From: JBMONI01 sp049324575
Lineage (GTDB): Bacteria; Omnitrophota; Omnitrophia; Omnitrophales; Aquincolibacteriaceae
Direction: 5' to 3'
DNA length: 64,000 bases
Assembly (NCBI GenBank): GCA_049324575.1
Contig: JBMONI010000024.1
Span: 1-64,000 of the forward strand
Of the stretch, positions 18,457 to 27,303 are shown one piece after another; position 1 is the first letter of the stretch, and every line of letters starts with the position of its first letter. Position numbers and translations under genes: made by a program. Under the pieces are notes generated by a model that searched no databases, was not told the origin of the DNA, and saw only the letters and a program-made list of their open reading frames with translations.

Positions 18457-19773
18457 TTAAAGCCTCACGATCTTCTCGGAAACAAAACGCCTCAGGCGGT
18501 TCCGGGAATCAAAAACAAGAGGCGCGTGTTTGACAATCTTGCCGTAATCGACGCTATCGTGATCGGTCGCGACCAAGACCAGGTCCTGTCTTTTGAGCGT
18601 CGTTTCCGTCAGTGGGACCGAACGCATCGTCCCGGACGGCAATTGAAGGGAAGGAACCAAAGGGTCATGGTAGCTCACTTGGGCGCCCAGCTTCTGAAAT
18701 TCCTGAAGCATGTCCAGCGCTGGAGATTCCCGCTGATCGCTGATGTTCTTCTTGTAAGAGACCCCCAAAATCAGCACGCGGGATTTCGCAACGGCTTTTT
18801 TCCGAAAGGTATTGAGCGCCAGCACCGATTTAGAAACGACATAGTGGGGCATCCCGGCGTTCACACGCCGCGCCAGCTCAATGAAATGCAAATGGTCCCC
18901 CTGGAGCCTGGCTTTCCATGAAAGATAGATAGGATCGATCCCAATACAATGGCCGCCGATCCCCGGCCCCGGATAGAACGGCATATACCCGAACGGCTTT
19001 GACTTCGCCGCATCGATCGCTTCCCAAATGTCGACGTTCAGTCCTTCCGCCGCCTGCGCGAGCTCATTGACAAGCCCGATATTGACGATCCGGAAGGTGT
19101 TCTCCAAGAGCTTCGTCATCTCCGCCGTTCGCGAGGAGCTGACACGGATCGCCGACGAGGTCATCTTTTTGTATAAGGCCACCCCAAGATCGGCACAGAC
19201 CGGCGTGATCCCGCCGACGACTTTGGGAATATTTCCGACATGGTATTTGGGATTACCCGGATCGATCCGCTCCGGCGAGAAACAAAGAAAAAAATCCTTT
19301 CCCACTTTCAGGCCGGACTTCTCCAGGATCGGCTGGATCACCTCATCGGTCGTCCCCGGATACGTCGTGCTTTCAAGGACCACGAGCATCCCCGGATGCA
19401 TCCTTTTTCGGATCCCTTCCGAGGCATCCACAATGAAAGAGATGTCGGGGTCCCCGACCCGGTTCAGCGGGGTCGGAACACAGATAATAACAACATCGGA
19501 TGCGGCCATGACATCATAACGATCGGTCACGTCAAATTTCTTTGAACGCATCGCGCTCCGGACAAGGGCCGGGGCCAACCCGTCCACATAAGAGATTCCG
19601 TCCCGAAGGGCCTCCAGCCGGGCCAAGTTGCGATCGATCCCCTGGACCCTAAATCCCTTACGGGCAAATTCGATCGCGAGCGGAAGCCCGACATAGCCCA
19701 GTCCGATGACCGACAGAGAAGCATGGGACGAACGAATCTTCGCCCCCAATTTAGCCGCGATAGGATTTTTCAT
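18457..19773 (-). CDS. wbpA: UDP-N-acetyl-D-glucosamine 6-dehydrogenase
   Basis: 438 residues in the UDP-glucose/GDP-mannose dehydrogenase family. The N-terminal NAD fold has SVIGLGYVGLPLAIEFARKG, the middle has ESTTYPGTT and the catalytic motif GPGIGGHCIGIDP puts the nucleophilic Cys at about 275. ILGVSYKKNISDQRESPAL opens the C-terminal domain. The GHCIGIDP wording assigns it to the UDP-HexNAc 6-dehydrogenase group (WbpA/WbpO/TviB) rather than UDP-glucose dehydrogenase. Its ATG overlaps the stop of the rmlD-like gene as ATGA. Whether the substrate is UDP-GlcNAc or UDP-GalNAc is not settled by sequence. Confidence 0.9.
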   Translation of the reverse strand: MKNPIAAKLGAKIRSSHASLSVIGLGYVGLPLAIEFARKGFRVQGIDRNLARLEALRDGISYVDGLAPALVRSAMRSKKFDVTDRYDVMAASDVVIICVPTPLNRVGDPDISFIVDASEGIRKRMHPGMLVVLESTTYPGTTDEVIQPILEKSGLKVGKDFFLCFSPERIDPGNPKYHVGNIPKVVGGITPVCADLGVALYKKMTSSAIRVSSSRTAEMTKLLENTFRIVNIGLVNELAQAAEGLNVDIWEAIDAAKSKPFGYMPFYPGPGIGGHCIGIDPIYLSWKARLQGDHLHFIELARRVNAGMPHYVVSKSVLALNTFRKKAVAKSRVLILGVSYKKNISDQRESPALDMLQEFQKLGAQVSYHDPLVPSLQLPSGTMRSVPLTETTLKRQDLVLVATDHDSVDYGKIVKHAPLVFDSRNRLRRFVSEKIVRL

Positions 19774-20672
19774 GCATTCATCTCCTGAAAAAACTCCGGC
19801 AAGGCCTCTTTCCAGGACCGGAGGGCGAACCCGAAAGTCCGACGGAACTTCTCATTCGACATTACCGAGTTGGCAGGCCGCTTCGCGGGAAGACGCAAGG
19901 CCTCGCTTGCGATCGGGATAACCTTAACCCCCTGCCGGCCTGCCTTTTCGAGCACGTGACAGGCGAAATCATACCACGAACAGGGCTCCTGATTCGACAG
20001 GTGAAATATCTGGCCGCTAAGTTTGGGTCGAGCCCCTTCCCAATCCGCAACAAGACGCGCCAGAGCGGAAGCCACATCACGGGTATAAGTCGGACATCCG
20101 ATCTGGTCGGAAACGACTTTGATTTCCGAGGCTTTTTGGGATCTTTCAAGGATCTTGGACGGGAAGGAAGTCCCGTATTTTCCATACAGCCAGGAGATCC
20201 GGACGAGCGCAGCTCGCGTCCCGGTTTTCAAGACCTCTTGTTCCGCAAGCCACTTCGTTTCCCCGTAATAGCTTACCGGATGGGGTTTGTCTTCTTCGGT
20301 ATAGGGTCGCTTTTGAGCCCCATCAAATACATACTCGGTGCTCATGGCGATCAAAAAGGCCCCCGTCTTTGCGGCACCGTTCACAAGGTGGCGGGTTGCC
20401 AGCACATTATGGCGATAGGCATTCTCACGCTCCGATTCGCAAAGATCGACCTGCGTCATGGCCGCCAGATGAAAAACAAGATCCGGACGGAATTTTTTCA
20501 CGGCAGAATCGAAGGATCCTGGATCGCTGAGATCACATACGGTGTAGGGAATTTCGAGGTGAGGGGCCGGAAAAAGACCGAGGCCGTAAAGATCATGGGG
20601 CCCGGCAAGCGCCTTGACGAGATCGGTCCCGAGCATGCCGCCCGCTCCAGTGATCAAGATCTTTTTCGTCAT
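19770..20672 (-). CDS. rmlD: RmlD-like NAD(P)-dependent dTDP-4-dehydrorhamnose reductase family protein
   Basis: 300 residues, SDR fold: KILITGAGGMLGTDLVKAL, VFHLAAMTQVDLCE, MSTEYVFDGAQKRPYTE and YYGETKWLAEQ (active-site YxxxK). RISWLYGKYGTSFP and VSDQIGCPTYTRDVA are signature RmlD segments. It normally makes dTDP-L-rhamnose as the last step. No rmlA, rmlB or rmlC is present in this window, so either they lie elsewhere or this paralogue reduces another nucleotide-4-keto sugar. It sits between ugd (31-bp gap) and the UDP-HexNAc dehydrogenase (4-bp overlap). Confidence 0.85.
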   Translation of the reverse strand: MTKKILITGAGGMLGTDLVKALAGPHDLYGLGLFPAPHLEIPYTVCDLSDPGSFDSAVKKFRPDLVFHLAAMTQVDLCESERENAYRHNVLATRHLVNGAAKTGAFLIAMSTEYVFDGAQKRPYTEEDKPHPVSYYGETKWLAEQEVLKTGTRAALVRISWLYGKYGTSFPSKILERSQKASEIKVVSDQIGCPTYTRDVASALARLVADWEGARPKLSGQIFHLSNQEPCSWYDFACHVLEKAGRQGVKVIPIASEALRLPAKRPANSVMSNEKFRRTFGFALRSWKEALPEFFQEMNA

Positions 20673-20703
20673 TCCGCCCGATCCGTCGTTTGAAGAAGGA
20701 CGA

Positions 20704-22011
20704 TCAGGAAAGTTCTTCCCCGCATCGTCCGATACCGTAATAGCGGAAACCTATTTTCCGCATCGTTTCCGCATCGAACATATTGCGGGCGTCAAAAAGA
20801 ACCGCGTGGCGCATTTTTTTCTTGACCTTTGAATAATCAAGCCCGGAGAACTCTTTCCATTCCGTCAGCACCAAAAGCGCGTCCGCGTTTTCGACCGCCT
20901 CATAAGGGGTTTTCGCATAGGTCACCGATTTCAATTCCTCCCGAGCACGCTCCATAGCCTCCGGATCATAGGCCTGAATCCGGCAACCCTCGTCCTGAAG
21001 CTCCCGGATGATCTCAATGGACGGCGCAAAGCGCATATCGTCAGTATCCGGTTTGAATGCGAGCCCCAGGATGGCGATCGTCTTCCCCTTCAGGTTCCAT
21101 AAAGCCTTCCGCACCTTGGCAACGAAATACCGCTGCTGTTCTTCGTTGATCTTGAGCACTTCGGACAAAAGATCGAAGCGATGCCCCGCTTTTTCACTCA
21201 TGTGAAGGAAAGCGGCCAGGTCTTTGGGAAAACAGAATCCCCCGAACCCGATCCCCGCCTTGAGGAAACTCGAACCGATCCTCGGGTCCATGCCCATGCC
21301 CTTGGCCACTTGATCGACGTCCGCGCCGACCTCATCGCAAATACGCGCCACCATGTTGATGAAGGAGATCTTTGAAGCGAGGAACGAATTGGATGCGTGT
21401 TTGATCAGCTCCGCGCTTTTGATATCGGTCACAAGGAGCGGCGCTTTCAAAGGTTTATAAAGTTTCCGGAGGAGCGTCTCGGCCTTTTTTGAAGAGACCC
21501 CCACCACGATCCGGTCCGGGTTCAGAAAATCCGAGATCGCAGATCCTTCCCGCAGGAACTCGGGGTTCGAAGCCACATCGAAGCCGACCCCCTGTCGGCG
21601 GTTCTCTTTGATGGTCTTCTGCACCCAAAAACCCGTCTCCACCGGCACCGTGCTTTTTTCGACGATCAACCGGTAACTTTTCATATGGCGGGCGATCTCG
21701 TGGCAGACATTTTCAACGAAAGAAAGGTCCGCCTCGCCGTTCTCTTTCGGCGGGGTGTTCACGCAGATAAAAAGCACTTCCGCGAAAGCGACCGCCTCCG
21801 CGATCGATTCGGTGAACCGGAGCCTTTTTTCTTTGTAATGATGCCGGATCATTTCGGAAAGTCCCGGTTCGTAGATCGGGGACTTCCCCTTTTTGAGCAT
21901 CGCAATCTTCTTCGCGTTATTGTCCACGCAGATCACTTCGTTGCCGAGATGCGCAAAACAAGTCCCTGTCACAAGCCCTACATAACCGGATCCTATAACA
22001 CCAATTTTCAC
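20704..22011 (-). CDS. ugd: UDP-glucose 6-dehydrogenase
   Basis: 435 residues from a GTG at 22011 preceded by AAGGAGA at a 7-base spacing. Motifs: IGVIGSGYVGLVTGTCFAHLG (NAD fold), CVNTPPKENGEADLSFV, EKSTVPVETG, and GFGGFCFPKD, with the catalytic Cys at about 260. ILGLAFKPDTDDMRFAPSI marks the C-terminal NAD/substrate domain. It oxidises UDP-glucose to UDP-glucuronate, supplying the UDP-glucuronate decarboxylase in the same run. It follows lptD with a 33-bp gap. Confidence 0.95.
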   Translation of the reverse strand: MKIGVIGSGYVGLVTGTCFAHLGNEVICVDNNAKKIAMLKKGKSPIYEPGLSEMIRHHYKEKRLRFTESIAEAVAFAEVLFICVNTPPKENGEADLSFVENVCHEIARHMKSYRLIVEKSTVPVETGFWVQKTIKENRRQGVGFDVASNPEFLREGSAISDFLNPDRIVVGVSSKKAETLLRKLYKPLKAPLLVTDIKSAELIKHASNSFLASKISFINMVARICDEVGADVDQVAKGMGMDPRIGSSFLKAGIGFGGFCFPKDLAAFLHMSEKAGHRFDLLSEVLKINEEQQRYFVAKVRKALWNLKGKTIAILGLAFKPDTDDMRFAPSIEIIRELQDEGCRIQAYDPEAMERAREELKSVTYAKTPYEAVENADALLVLTEWKEFSGLDYSKVKKKMRHAVLFDARNMFDAETMRKIGFRYYGIGRCGEELS

Positions 22012-22044
22012 TGGGTCTTCTCCTTGCTTTGAATGAAAGTTACG

Positions 22045-24414
22045 CTAATACGGCAAGACGGGAGATTGAAGGTCTTGAGTATCCTGGGTCACATAACCGC
22101 CAAACTGATTCGCGCCGGCCACGGTCTCTCCGATACGCGGCGCCCCGAAGGACGCGCGCCCTTGTCCGGTCCGCAGCGTAAATTCCGGATAATCCTTCAA
22201 CGTCAGGTTGAAATAGACCTCGCGGTTGTTATCCTTGCGGATATCGGACTTCCGCTCATTGAAACCAAAATCAAAAAGCACGCATCCCCAGTCCCGGGTC
22301 ATCCCGATCTGATACTCCTCCATCGCTCCGTCCTCGGCGTCCCAGCGGGTATAGCCATGCGCCTCCCACCGGTCATTCAGTTTATAGGAACCTTCGATCA
22401 CAAACTGATGGCCGGTCTCCAGTTCATCCGAAACACCAAAGATCGCCGGGTCATTGACATAGCGCTGTCCCAGCAAGAATTTGATACGATTCTTGCGGAA
22501 GATGAGGTCCTGGTTGAAGGTCTGGAACTTATTGCCCTCAAGGTCGAACTTCATCCTCGCCTCATACTGCAGCCACATATAGGGCCGCAGGACCACTTCC
22601 TGGTTCAACACGCTGAAATCATTCACGTCCGAATCTTTGCGGGGGTTGCCCGAATAACTAAGAAAAGTATTCAAGCTGACGATATCCACCCGCTTCATCT
22701 GGCCCTGGACCACCCGCTTGGTCTGGATACGGTTCTCGAGACCAAAGGTGAATGTATCCCGGTTGTCAAGCTCGTCGATCCCATCATACTGTGCGAACTT
22801 CTCATCGCTCGCCGAAACGGGATGAGTCGACTGGATCTTGAAGTAAGGCTCGGCGATATGGCGCAGTTGATTGATATCCATCCCCAGCCATTCGCCGGAC
22901 ACGTCGAATTTCCGGTAATACTGGGTGCGAAGATCGAGCCCGTAGCCCAAAGCCGTTCTCAGCTTGCCCTCCTCTTCCCGGAGCTGGCGGCTGTAAAAAG
23001 TCTCGCGGGCATTGCCGTAGGGAGTGATCTTGATCTGGTGCCAACGAAGCGGCAGGCTCCACTCATGAAAAGAATCAAAACGGACCGCATGTTCATCCAT
23101 ATTGATCCTGCCGTAGCGCTTCCTCAAATTGACGAAGCTGTTCTGGTTTTCATAAAAAAGCCAAGGCCGCACGAAAGGCTGATTCTTGTAATCGATCCGG
23201 AGTTCGGGAAGCCGTTCTACGACCTTCTCGAAATTATTCATCCGTTTCTGGCCATGGACCATGAACCCCATTCGTTCGGTATTCTTGGTAAACGTCGCGA
23301 ACGAATGCGGTTCGATATCGCCCCGATGTTCTTTTTCGAAGAAATCCTGCAGGAAGTATTCGTCGGCCACACGGTGATACCGGAGCACAAGAAAGGTGTA
23401 GGGATCGAGATCGGAACGGTGCTTCCAGGTCAAACGTCCCCGGTCGCGGCTGGTGCGAACGTCATAGGGATTCTCGGACTCGGTCCCCTTGGTTTGGGGC
23501 GCCGTCGAGGGCGCGTCTTTATCTTGGGTCCAGTATCCGATAATACTGCCCTGGGACATAGGACCGTAATTATATTCGAGGATCGCTCCTCCCCCGAATC
23601 CCCGCTTCGAACGCCAATCCGCGAGCAATTTGCCGTACAGGGATCGGCTGAGACTGAACCCTTTCAAAAGTTCGATGTAATAGCCGTCATCGGAATTATG
23701 CCCGGCACGGATCTGAAACGGCATGCTATTGTCCTGCAGGGGAAAAAGGACATACGGAAGCCAAAAGATCGGCACATGACCGGCATAGATCTTCGCGTTC
23801 GTCGCTTCCAACTTATCGCCGGACCGGACCGTGACCTCCGATGCATGGATCTCGTAAGGATGGATTTCCCCGGTACAGGTCGTAAAAACCGCATCGCTGA
23901 TCTTGTACTGCCCTTCCGCGACCTGTTGGATATCTTTGCCTTTCATCCACCAAGGATTACTGAAGCAAGTCCCGCCCGGAAAACTTCCTGTCTTATTCTC
24001 GAAATCAAAATAGATCTCATCGCCATCGGCGCGAAGTTCTTTGCCTTCGAAGATCTTGACATGCCCCTTTGCGACCGCTTGTTTGGTCGTCGGATCGACT
24101 TCGGCATAATCCGCGGTGATCGTAGTCCCCTGGTAATTCAAGACCGCATTGCCTCGCGCCAGGATCTTATTCTCAGTTTTGGAATATTCCATCTGATCCG
24201 CAACGACCTCCACTTGCGCCGTTTGCGCAAACGGATCGATAAAAGGCAGATCGGGGGCCTTTTTCTTGATCGGAGGGATGGTCGATTCCGTCGCGGCCTC
24301 CGAAGGCGCTTCGGCAAAAACAGGAACGAGATTCAGGAGGGAAAGGACGACAAGGCTCAGAATAACGAAAAGGAGGCTCCGTCCCACACGAGCAGCCCCC
24401 TTAGGCATCTTCAT
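22045..24414 (-). CDS. lptD: LPS assembly outer-membrane protein LptD
   Basis: 789 residues from ATG 24414, within the end of the GGDEF gene; a second ATG at 24408 is equally possible. An N-terminal signal segment (SLLFVILSLVVLSLLNLVPVFA) is followed by an OstA/LptA-like beta-jellyroll at about residues 40-150 (VVADQMEYSKTENKILARGN, ITADYAEVDPTTKQAVAKGH). A large beta-barrel runs to the C-terminus (…VLPY, aromatic last residue). Cysteines at GGTCFSN and TTCTGE may form the plug disulfide known for LptD. It inserts LPS into the outer leaflet, so the cell is diderm with LPS or a similar glycolipid. No lptE is evident nearby. Confidence 0.9.
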   Translation of the reverse strand: MKMPKGAARVGRSLLFVILSLVVLSLLNLVPVFAEAPSEAATESTIPPIKKKAPDLPFIDPFAQTAQVEVVADQMEYSKTENKILARGNAVLNYQGTTITADYAEVDPTTKQAVAKGHVKIFEGKELRADGDEIYFDFENKTGSFPGGTCFSNPWWMKGKDIQQVAEGQYKISDAVFTTCTGEIHPYEIHASEVTVRSGDKLEATNAKIYAGHVPIFWLPYVLFPLQDNSMPFQIRAGHNSDDGYYIELLKGFSLSRSLYGKLLADWRSKRGFGGGAILEYNYGPMSQGSIIGYWTQDKDAPSTAPQTKGTESENPYDVRTSRDRGRLTWKHRSDLDPYTFLVLRYHRVADEYFLQDFFEKEHRGDIEPHSFATFTKNTERMGFMVHGQKRMNNFEKVVERLPELRIDYKNQPFVRPWLFYENQNSFVNLRKRYGRINMDEHAVRFDSFHEWSLPLRWHQIKITPYGNARETFYSRQLREEEGKLRTALGYGLDLRTQYYRKFDVSGEWLGMDINQLRHIAEPYFKIQSTHPVSASDEKFAQYDGIDELDNRDTFTFGLENRIQTKRVVQGQMKRVDIVSLNTFLSYSGNPRKDSDVNDFSVLNQEVVLRPYMWLQYEARMKFDLEGNKFQTFNQDLIFRKNRIKFLLGQRYVNDPAIFGVSDELETGHQFVIEGSYKLNDRWEAHGYTRWDAEDGAMEEYQIGMTRDWGCVLFDFGFNERKSDIRKDNNREVYFNLTLKDYPEFTLRTGQGRASFGAPRIGETVAGANQFGGYVTQDTQDLQSPVLPY

Positions 24415-25807
24415 ACCGATAAACACGATTACGGCCTTCCTCTTTGGCTCGATACAATGCTTTATCTGCAAAACGGATCAGATCGAACTCCAGATCGGGA
24501 TAATATTCCCCGCGTTTTTTTTCCGGAATATCCTTGGGATATTGGGATATCCCGAGACTGACCGTGACCCGGGTCGTCACATCGTACAATTTAAAATTAT
24601 TTCTCGCAATACCCGAACGGATACGCTCGGCGACCTCCGCAGCCGCCTCCGCCGTCGTCTCAGGCAGTACGGCAATGAACTCCTCACCCCCGTACCGGGC
24701 GACGATATCCACTTTCCGCAAGCTTTTTCTAAGGATCCCGGCCACTTTCTTGAGCGTGGCATCGCCCACGAGGTGTCCGAATTGGTCATTATATCTTTTG
24801 AAATGATCGATGTCTAACATTAATACCGTAAACGGCAGCTCGAACCGGATACTCCGGCGGACCTCTTCCCGAAATCTTTCGAGAAAATAACGGCGCACGT
24901 AAAGGCCGGTCAGGTCATCCACAATCGAAAGTTCCCTGACGCGGTCATAGAGACGGATCTTCTTGACCTGGAGGACCAAATTTGCCGCCAAAACCTCGAA
25001 GCGCACGAAATCTTCGGCGGCAGCTCCTTCGACCGCCACGATCGCAACGACCTTTCCCTCAAGCGTCAACGGAAAAACCCAGTACTCTCTCGTCTCGACA
25101 GAATCCCCCGAAAGCGCCATTTTGAGCATTCCCTTGACCACTTGCTGAGTCCGGAGCGCTTCGTCCAGCAATACGGCCTCGCGATCATCCAAACGGACCT
25201 CCGCCTCTTCGGCCGCCGCTTCTTCGATCAAAAAATGGCGGGCGTCCGTGATCGCGGACGAAGCTTTTTCGAAAAGAAAAAATCGCATCCGGGCAAACGG
25301 CAGCTGGGGCAGGAGCCTTTCCCGGATCAGTTTGACCAGGGATTCGTACGCCATGCTCTCGCTGAACCCCCGGATCGCATCAAAAAGCTCCATCAGACTT
25401 GAAACTTGTTTTTCGAGCCGCTGAAGGCTTTCGGCACGGCTCTGGTATTTCTGCCGGAAACTTTCCAGATCGTCCCGGACCACTCTCTCAAGCTCCCGCT
25501 CCTTGGCAAGCTTCTCGGCCCAGTGTCGGTGATGGCCGATCCAGCCCCAAAGAACTCCGCCGATCATCGCCCCCAGTAAAAGCAGTTCGGGCAATCCGTA
25601 CCAGAAGGTAAAGAAGAGAAGCGCCAAGGCCGTCAGAGCGGACGCGCAGTAAAAAAGATACTTCTTCTGTTGACGGTAAAAATAGAAAAGAGGAAACGCA
25701 GAGAGTGGAAAAAGGATCATCAGCGACAGTGGAAGCTCCGCCGAACGGACCCCCATAAAGACCATAAAAAGGATAAAAACCAGGAAGATCACGAGAGGTT
25801 TCAGCAT
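24401..25807 (-). CDS. membrane-anchored GAF-like/GGDEF diguanylate cyclase with intact I-site
   Basis: 468 residues. At least four N-terminal hydrophobic segments (residues 1-90) are followed by a coiled stretch (about 95-140), a GAF-like domain (about 140-290) and a GGDEF domain. The active site reads RYGGEEF and is preceded by RKVD, an RxxD product-inhibition site at the correct distance. LTGLYVRRYFLERF and MLDIDHFKRYNDQFGHLVGD are intact catalytic elements, so it should make c-di-GMP. Its start overlaps the end of the second GGDEF gene and its end overlaps the lptD start, which couples its translation to LPS export. Confidence 0.9.
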   Translation of the reverse strand: MLKPLVIFLVFILFMVFMGVRSAELPLSLMILFPLSAFPLFYFYRQQKKYLFYCASALTALALLFFTFWYGLPELLLLGAMIGGVLWGWIGHHRHWAEKLAKERELERVVRDDLESFRQKYQSRAESLQRLEKQVSSLMELFDAIRGFSESMAYESLVKLIRERLLPQLPFARMRFFLFEKASSAITDARHFLIEEAAAEEAEVRLDDREAVLLDEALRTQQVVKGMLKMALSGDSVETREYWVFPLTLEGKVVAIVAVEGAAAEDFVRFEVLAANLVLQVKKIRLYDRVRELSIVDDLTGLYVRRYFLERFREEVRRSIRFELPFTVLMLDIDHFKRYNDQFGHLVGDATLKKVAGILRKSLRKVDIVARYGGEEFIAVLPETTAEAAAEVAERIRSGIARNNFKLYDVTTRVTVSLGISQYPKDIPEKKRGEYYPDLEFDLIRFADKALYRAKEEGRNRVYRYEDA

Positions 25808-27240
25808 ACCCGGTTCCGCCCTCCCGCTTTCGCCCGATACAAGGCCTTATCGGCTTTCTCGACCAGCGAATCCCCTTCGATCGTATCTTCGGGAATGTTC
25901 GCAACCCCGATTGAAACGGTCATCTTGACCTCGGTGCGGCGGATCCTGAAATCGGTCTTTTCGACCTTTAAGCGGAGTTTTTCCGCATATTTAAATGCCT
26001 CGGCACGCGAAACCTCAGGCAAAAGGACCGCGAACTCCTCACCACCATAACGGGCCACCATATGGTCCCCCATCTCTTCTTTCATAATCTCCGCCAATCT
26101 CACCAGCATCAGGTCCCCCGCTTCATGGCCGAACCGGTCATTGCATTCCTTGAAATGATCAAGATCGCACATCAGCATCGAAAGCGGCCGTTTGTTCATG
26201 AGAAAACGCCGGTGTTCGTCTTTCAGGCGGTCAAAGAAATAGCGACGCACATAAAGCCCCGTCAACGAATCGCGGACCGCCAGTTCTTCGGTCCGCTCAT
26301 AGAGAAGTGCGTTGGAAAGAGCCGAGGAAGCCAAGGTCCCGATCGCATCGAGCAAACGAAGATCGTCGTTCATAAAACTTTCAGAGGTTTGCGAATGGAT
26401 CCGAAGCGTGCCCACCACGCGCCCCTCATGGAGAAGCGGCGACAGGATGAGGCTCCGCAGCGCTTCTTGCTGCATCGCGGAGGAAACGTCAAAACGGAAA
26501 TCCTGCTGCGTATCCACAACGATCAAGCGCTGCCGATTCCGGATCGCCCACAGGTCAAAAAGATCCCCATGCTTTTCCTGGTGGGGAGTAACGTCTTTTT
26601 TCGAATACGAAGCAAGGACCGAAAGATGCTGAAGCTGCTGATCGGCGACCGAGATCAAAGCCACATCGCCTTTAGGGATCAGATCGATGCATTTTTTCAC
26701 GATCTGCCCGGCCAATTCGGAGACCGAAAGCGAGGCCGCCAGATCTTCGGCGAGTTTTCTCAAATGATAATAAGTCGAATATTTTTCGAAATAGATACTG
26801 ATCCCCTCGCCTTTTTGGCGATAAACCGTATCCAGGTCGTTGCGCTCATTCTGCATTTTCTCACGCTCCAGTTCGTGCACCGAGATCGAGTCACGGAAGA
26901 TCGAATCGTTCTGAAACAGGACGAAAAGAGCCCCTCCGTATTCGGCGAGATACCACATAAAAAAAGGAAGTTGAGAGGTCGCGGCCACGAACACCGAAAG
27001 GACCGACGCATACATCGCAAAGATCCCGGCGGCCAGAAGCCCGGCCGCGAACCAAGCGGCGCTAATCGGCAGAAGGAATGCGGCAAGACAAATGGCAGCG
27101 CGGCGAAGGTAGACCTCGGGATCGATCGTGGTCTCGAGATAGGAAAGCGCGTGGATGATGAAGTAGGTCAGAAACAACGACACCAGCGTGGCAAACAGAA
27201 GAAGAAGCTGCTTTTTCGGAATCGGCGCACCGCTTATCAT
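25801..27240 (-). CDS. membrane-anchored GAF-GGDEF diguanylate cyclase without obvious I-site
   Basis: 479 residues. Two to four N-terminal helices (about 10-110) and a short coiled coil precede a GAF domain (about 165-315, with SVADQQLQHLSVLAS and SLILSPLLHEGRVVGTLRI) and a GGDEF domain (about 320-479). Catalytic motif RYGGEEF and DSLTGLYVRRYFFDRL, CDLDHFKECNDRFGHEAGD are intact. The position of the RxxD inhibitory site reads EEMGDHM, so the site appears lost or shifted. AAAGGG precedes the ATG at a good spacing. It is a paralogue of the adjacent downstream gene. Confidence 0.9.
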   Translation of the reverse strand: MISGAPIPKKQLLLLFATLVSLFLTYFIIHALSYLETTIDPEVYLRRAAICLAAFLLPISAAWFAAGLLAAGIFAMYASVLSVFVAATSQLPFFMWYLAEYGGALFVLFQNDSIFRDSISVHELEREKMQNERNDLDTVYRQKGEGISIYFEKYSTYYHLRKLAEDLAASLSVSELAGQIVKKCIDLIPKGDVALISVADQQLQHLSVLASYSKKDVTPHQEKHGDLFDLWAIRNRQRLIVVDTQQDFRFDVSSAMQQEALRSLILSPLLHEGRVVGTLRIHSQTSESFMNDDLRLLDAIGTLASSALSNALLYERTEELAVRDSLTGLYVRRYFFDRLKDEHRRFLMNKRPLSMLMCDLDHFKECNDRFGHEAGDLMLVRLAEIMKEEMGDHMVARYGGEEFAVLLPEVSRAEAFKYAEKLRLKVEKTDFRIRRTEVKMTVSIGVANIPEDTIEGDSLVEKADKALYRAKAGGRNRVC

Positions 27241-27303
27241 GCGATTATCCCTTTCTGCGCCCCCGGTCAGCTCATTCCAGCACGGACTTTGGCCTTACGC
27301 CGC

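Noticed and set aside
22033..24561. 842-residue plus-strand frame opposite lptD
   Set aside because: Complementary-strand openness caused by codon bias; the minus strand gives a full LptD.
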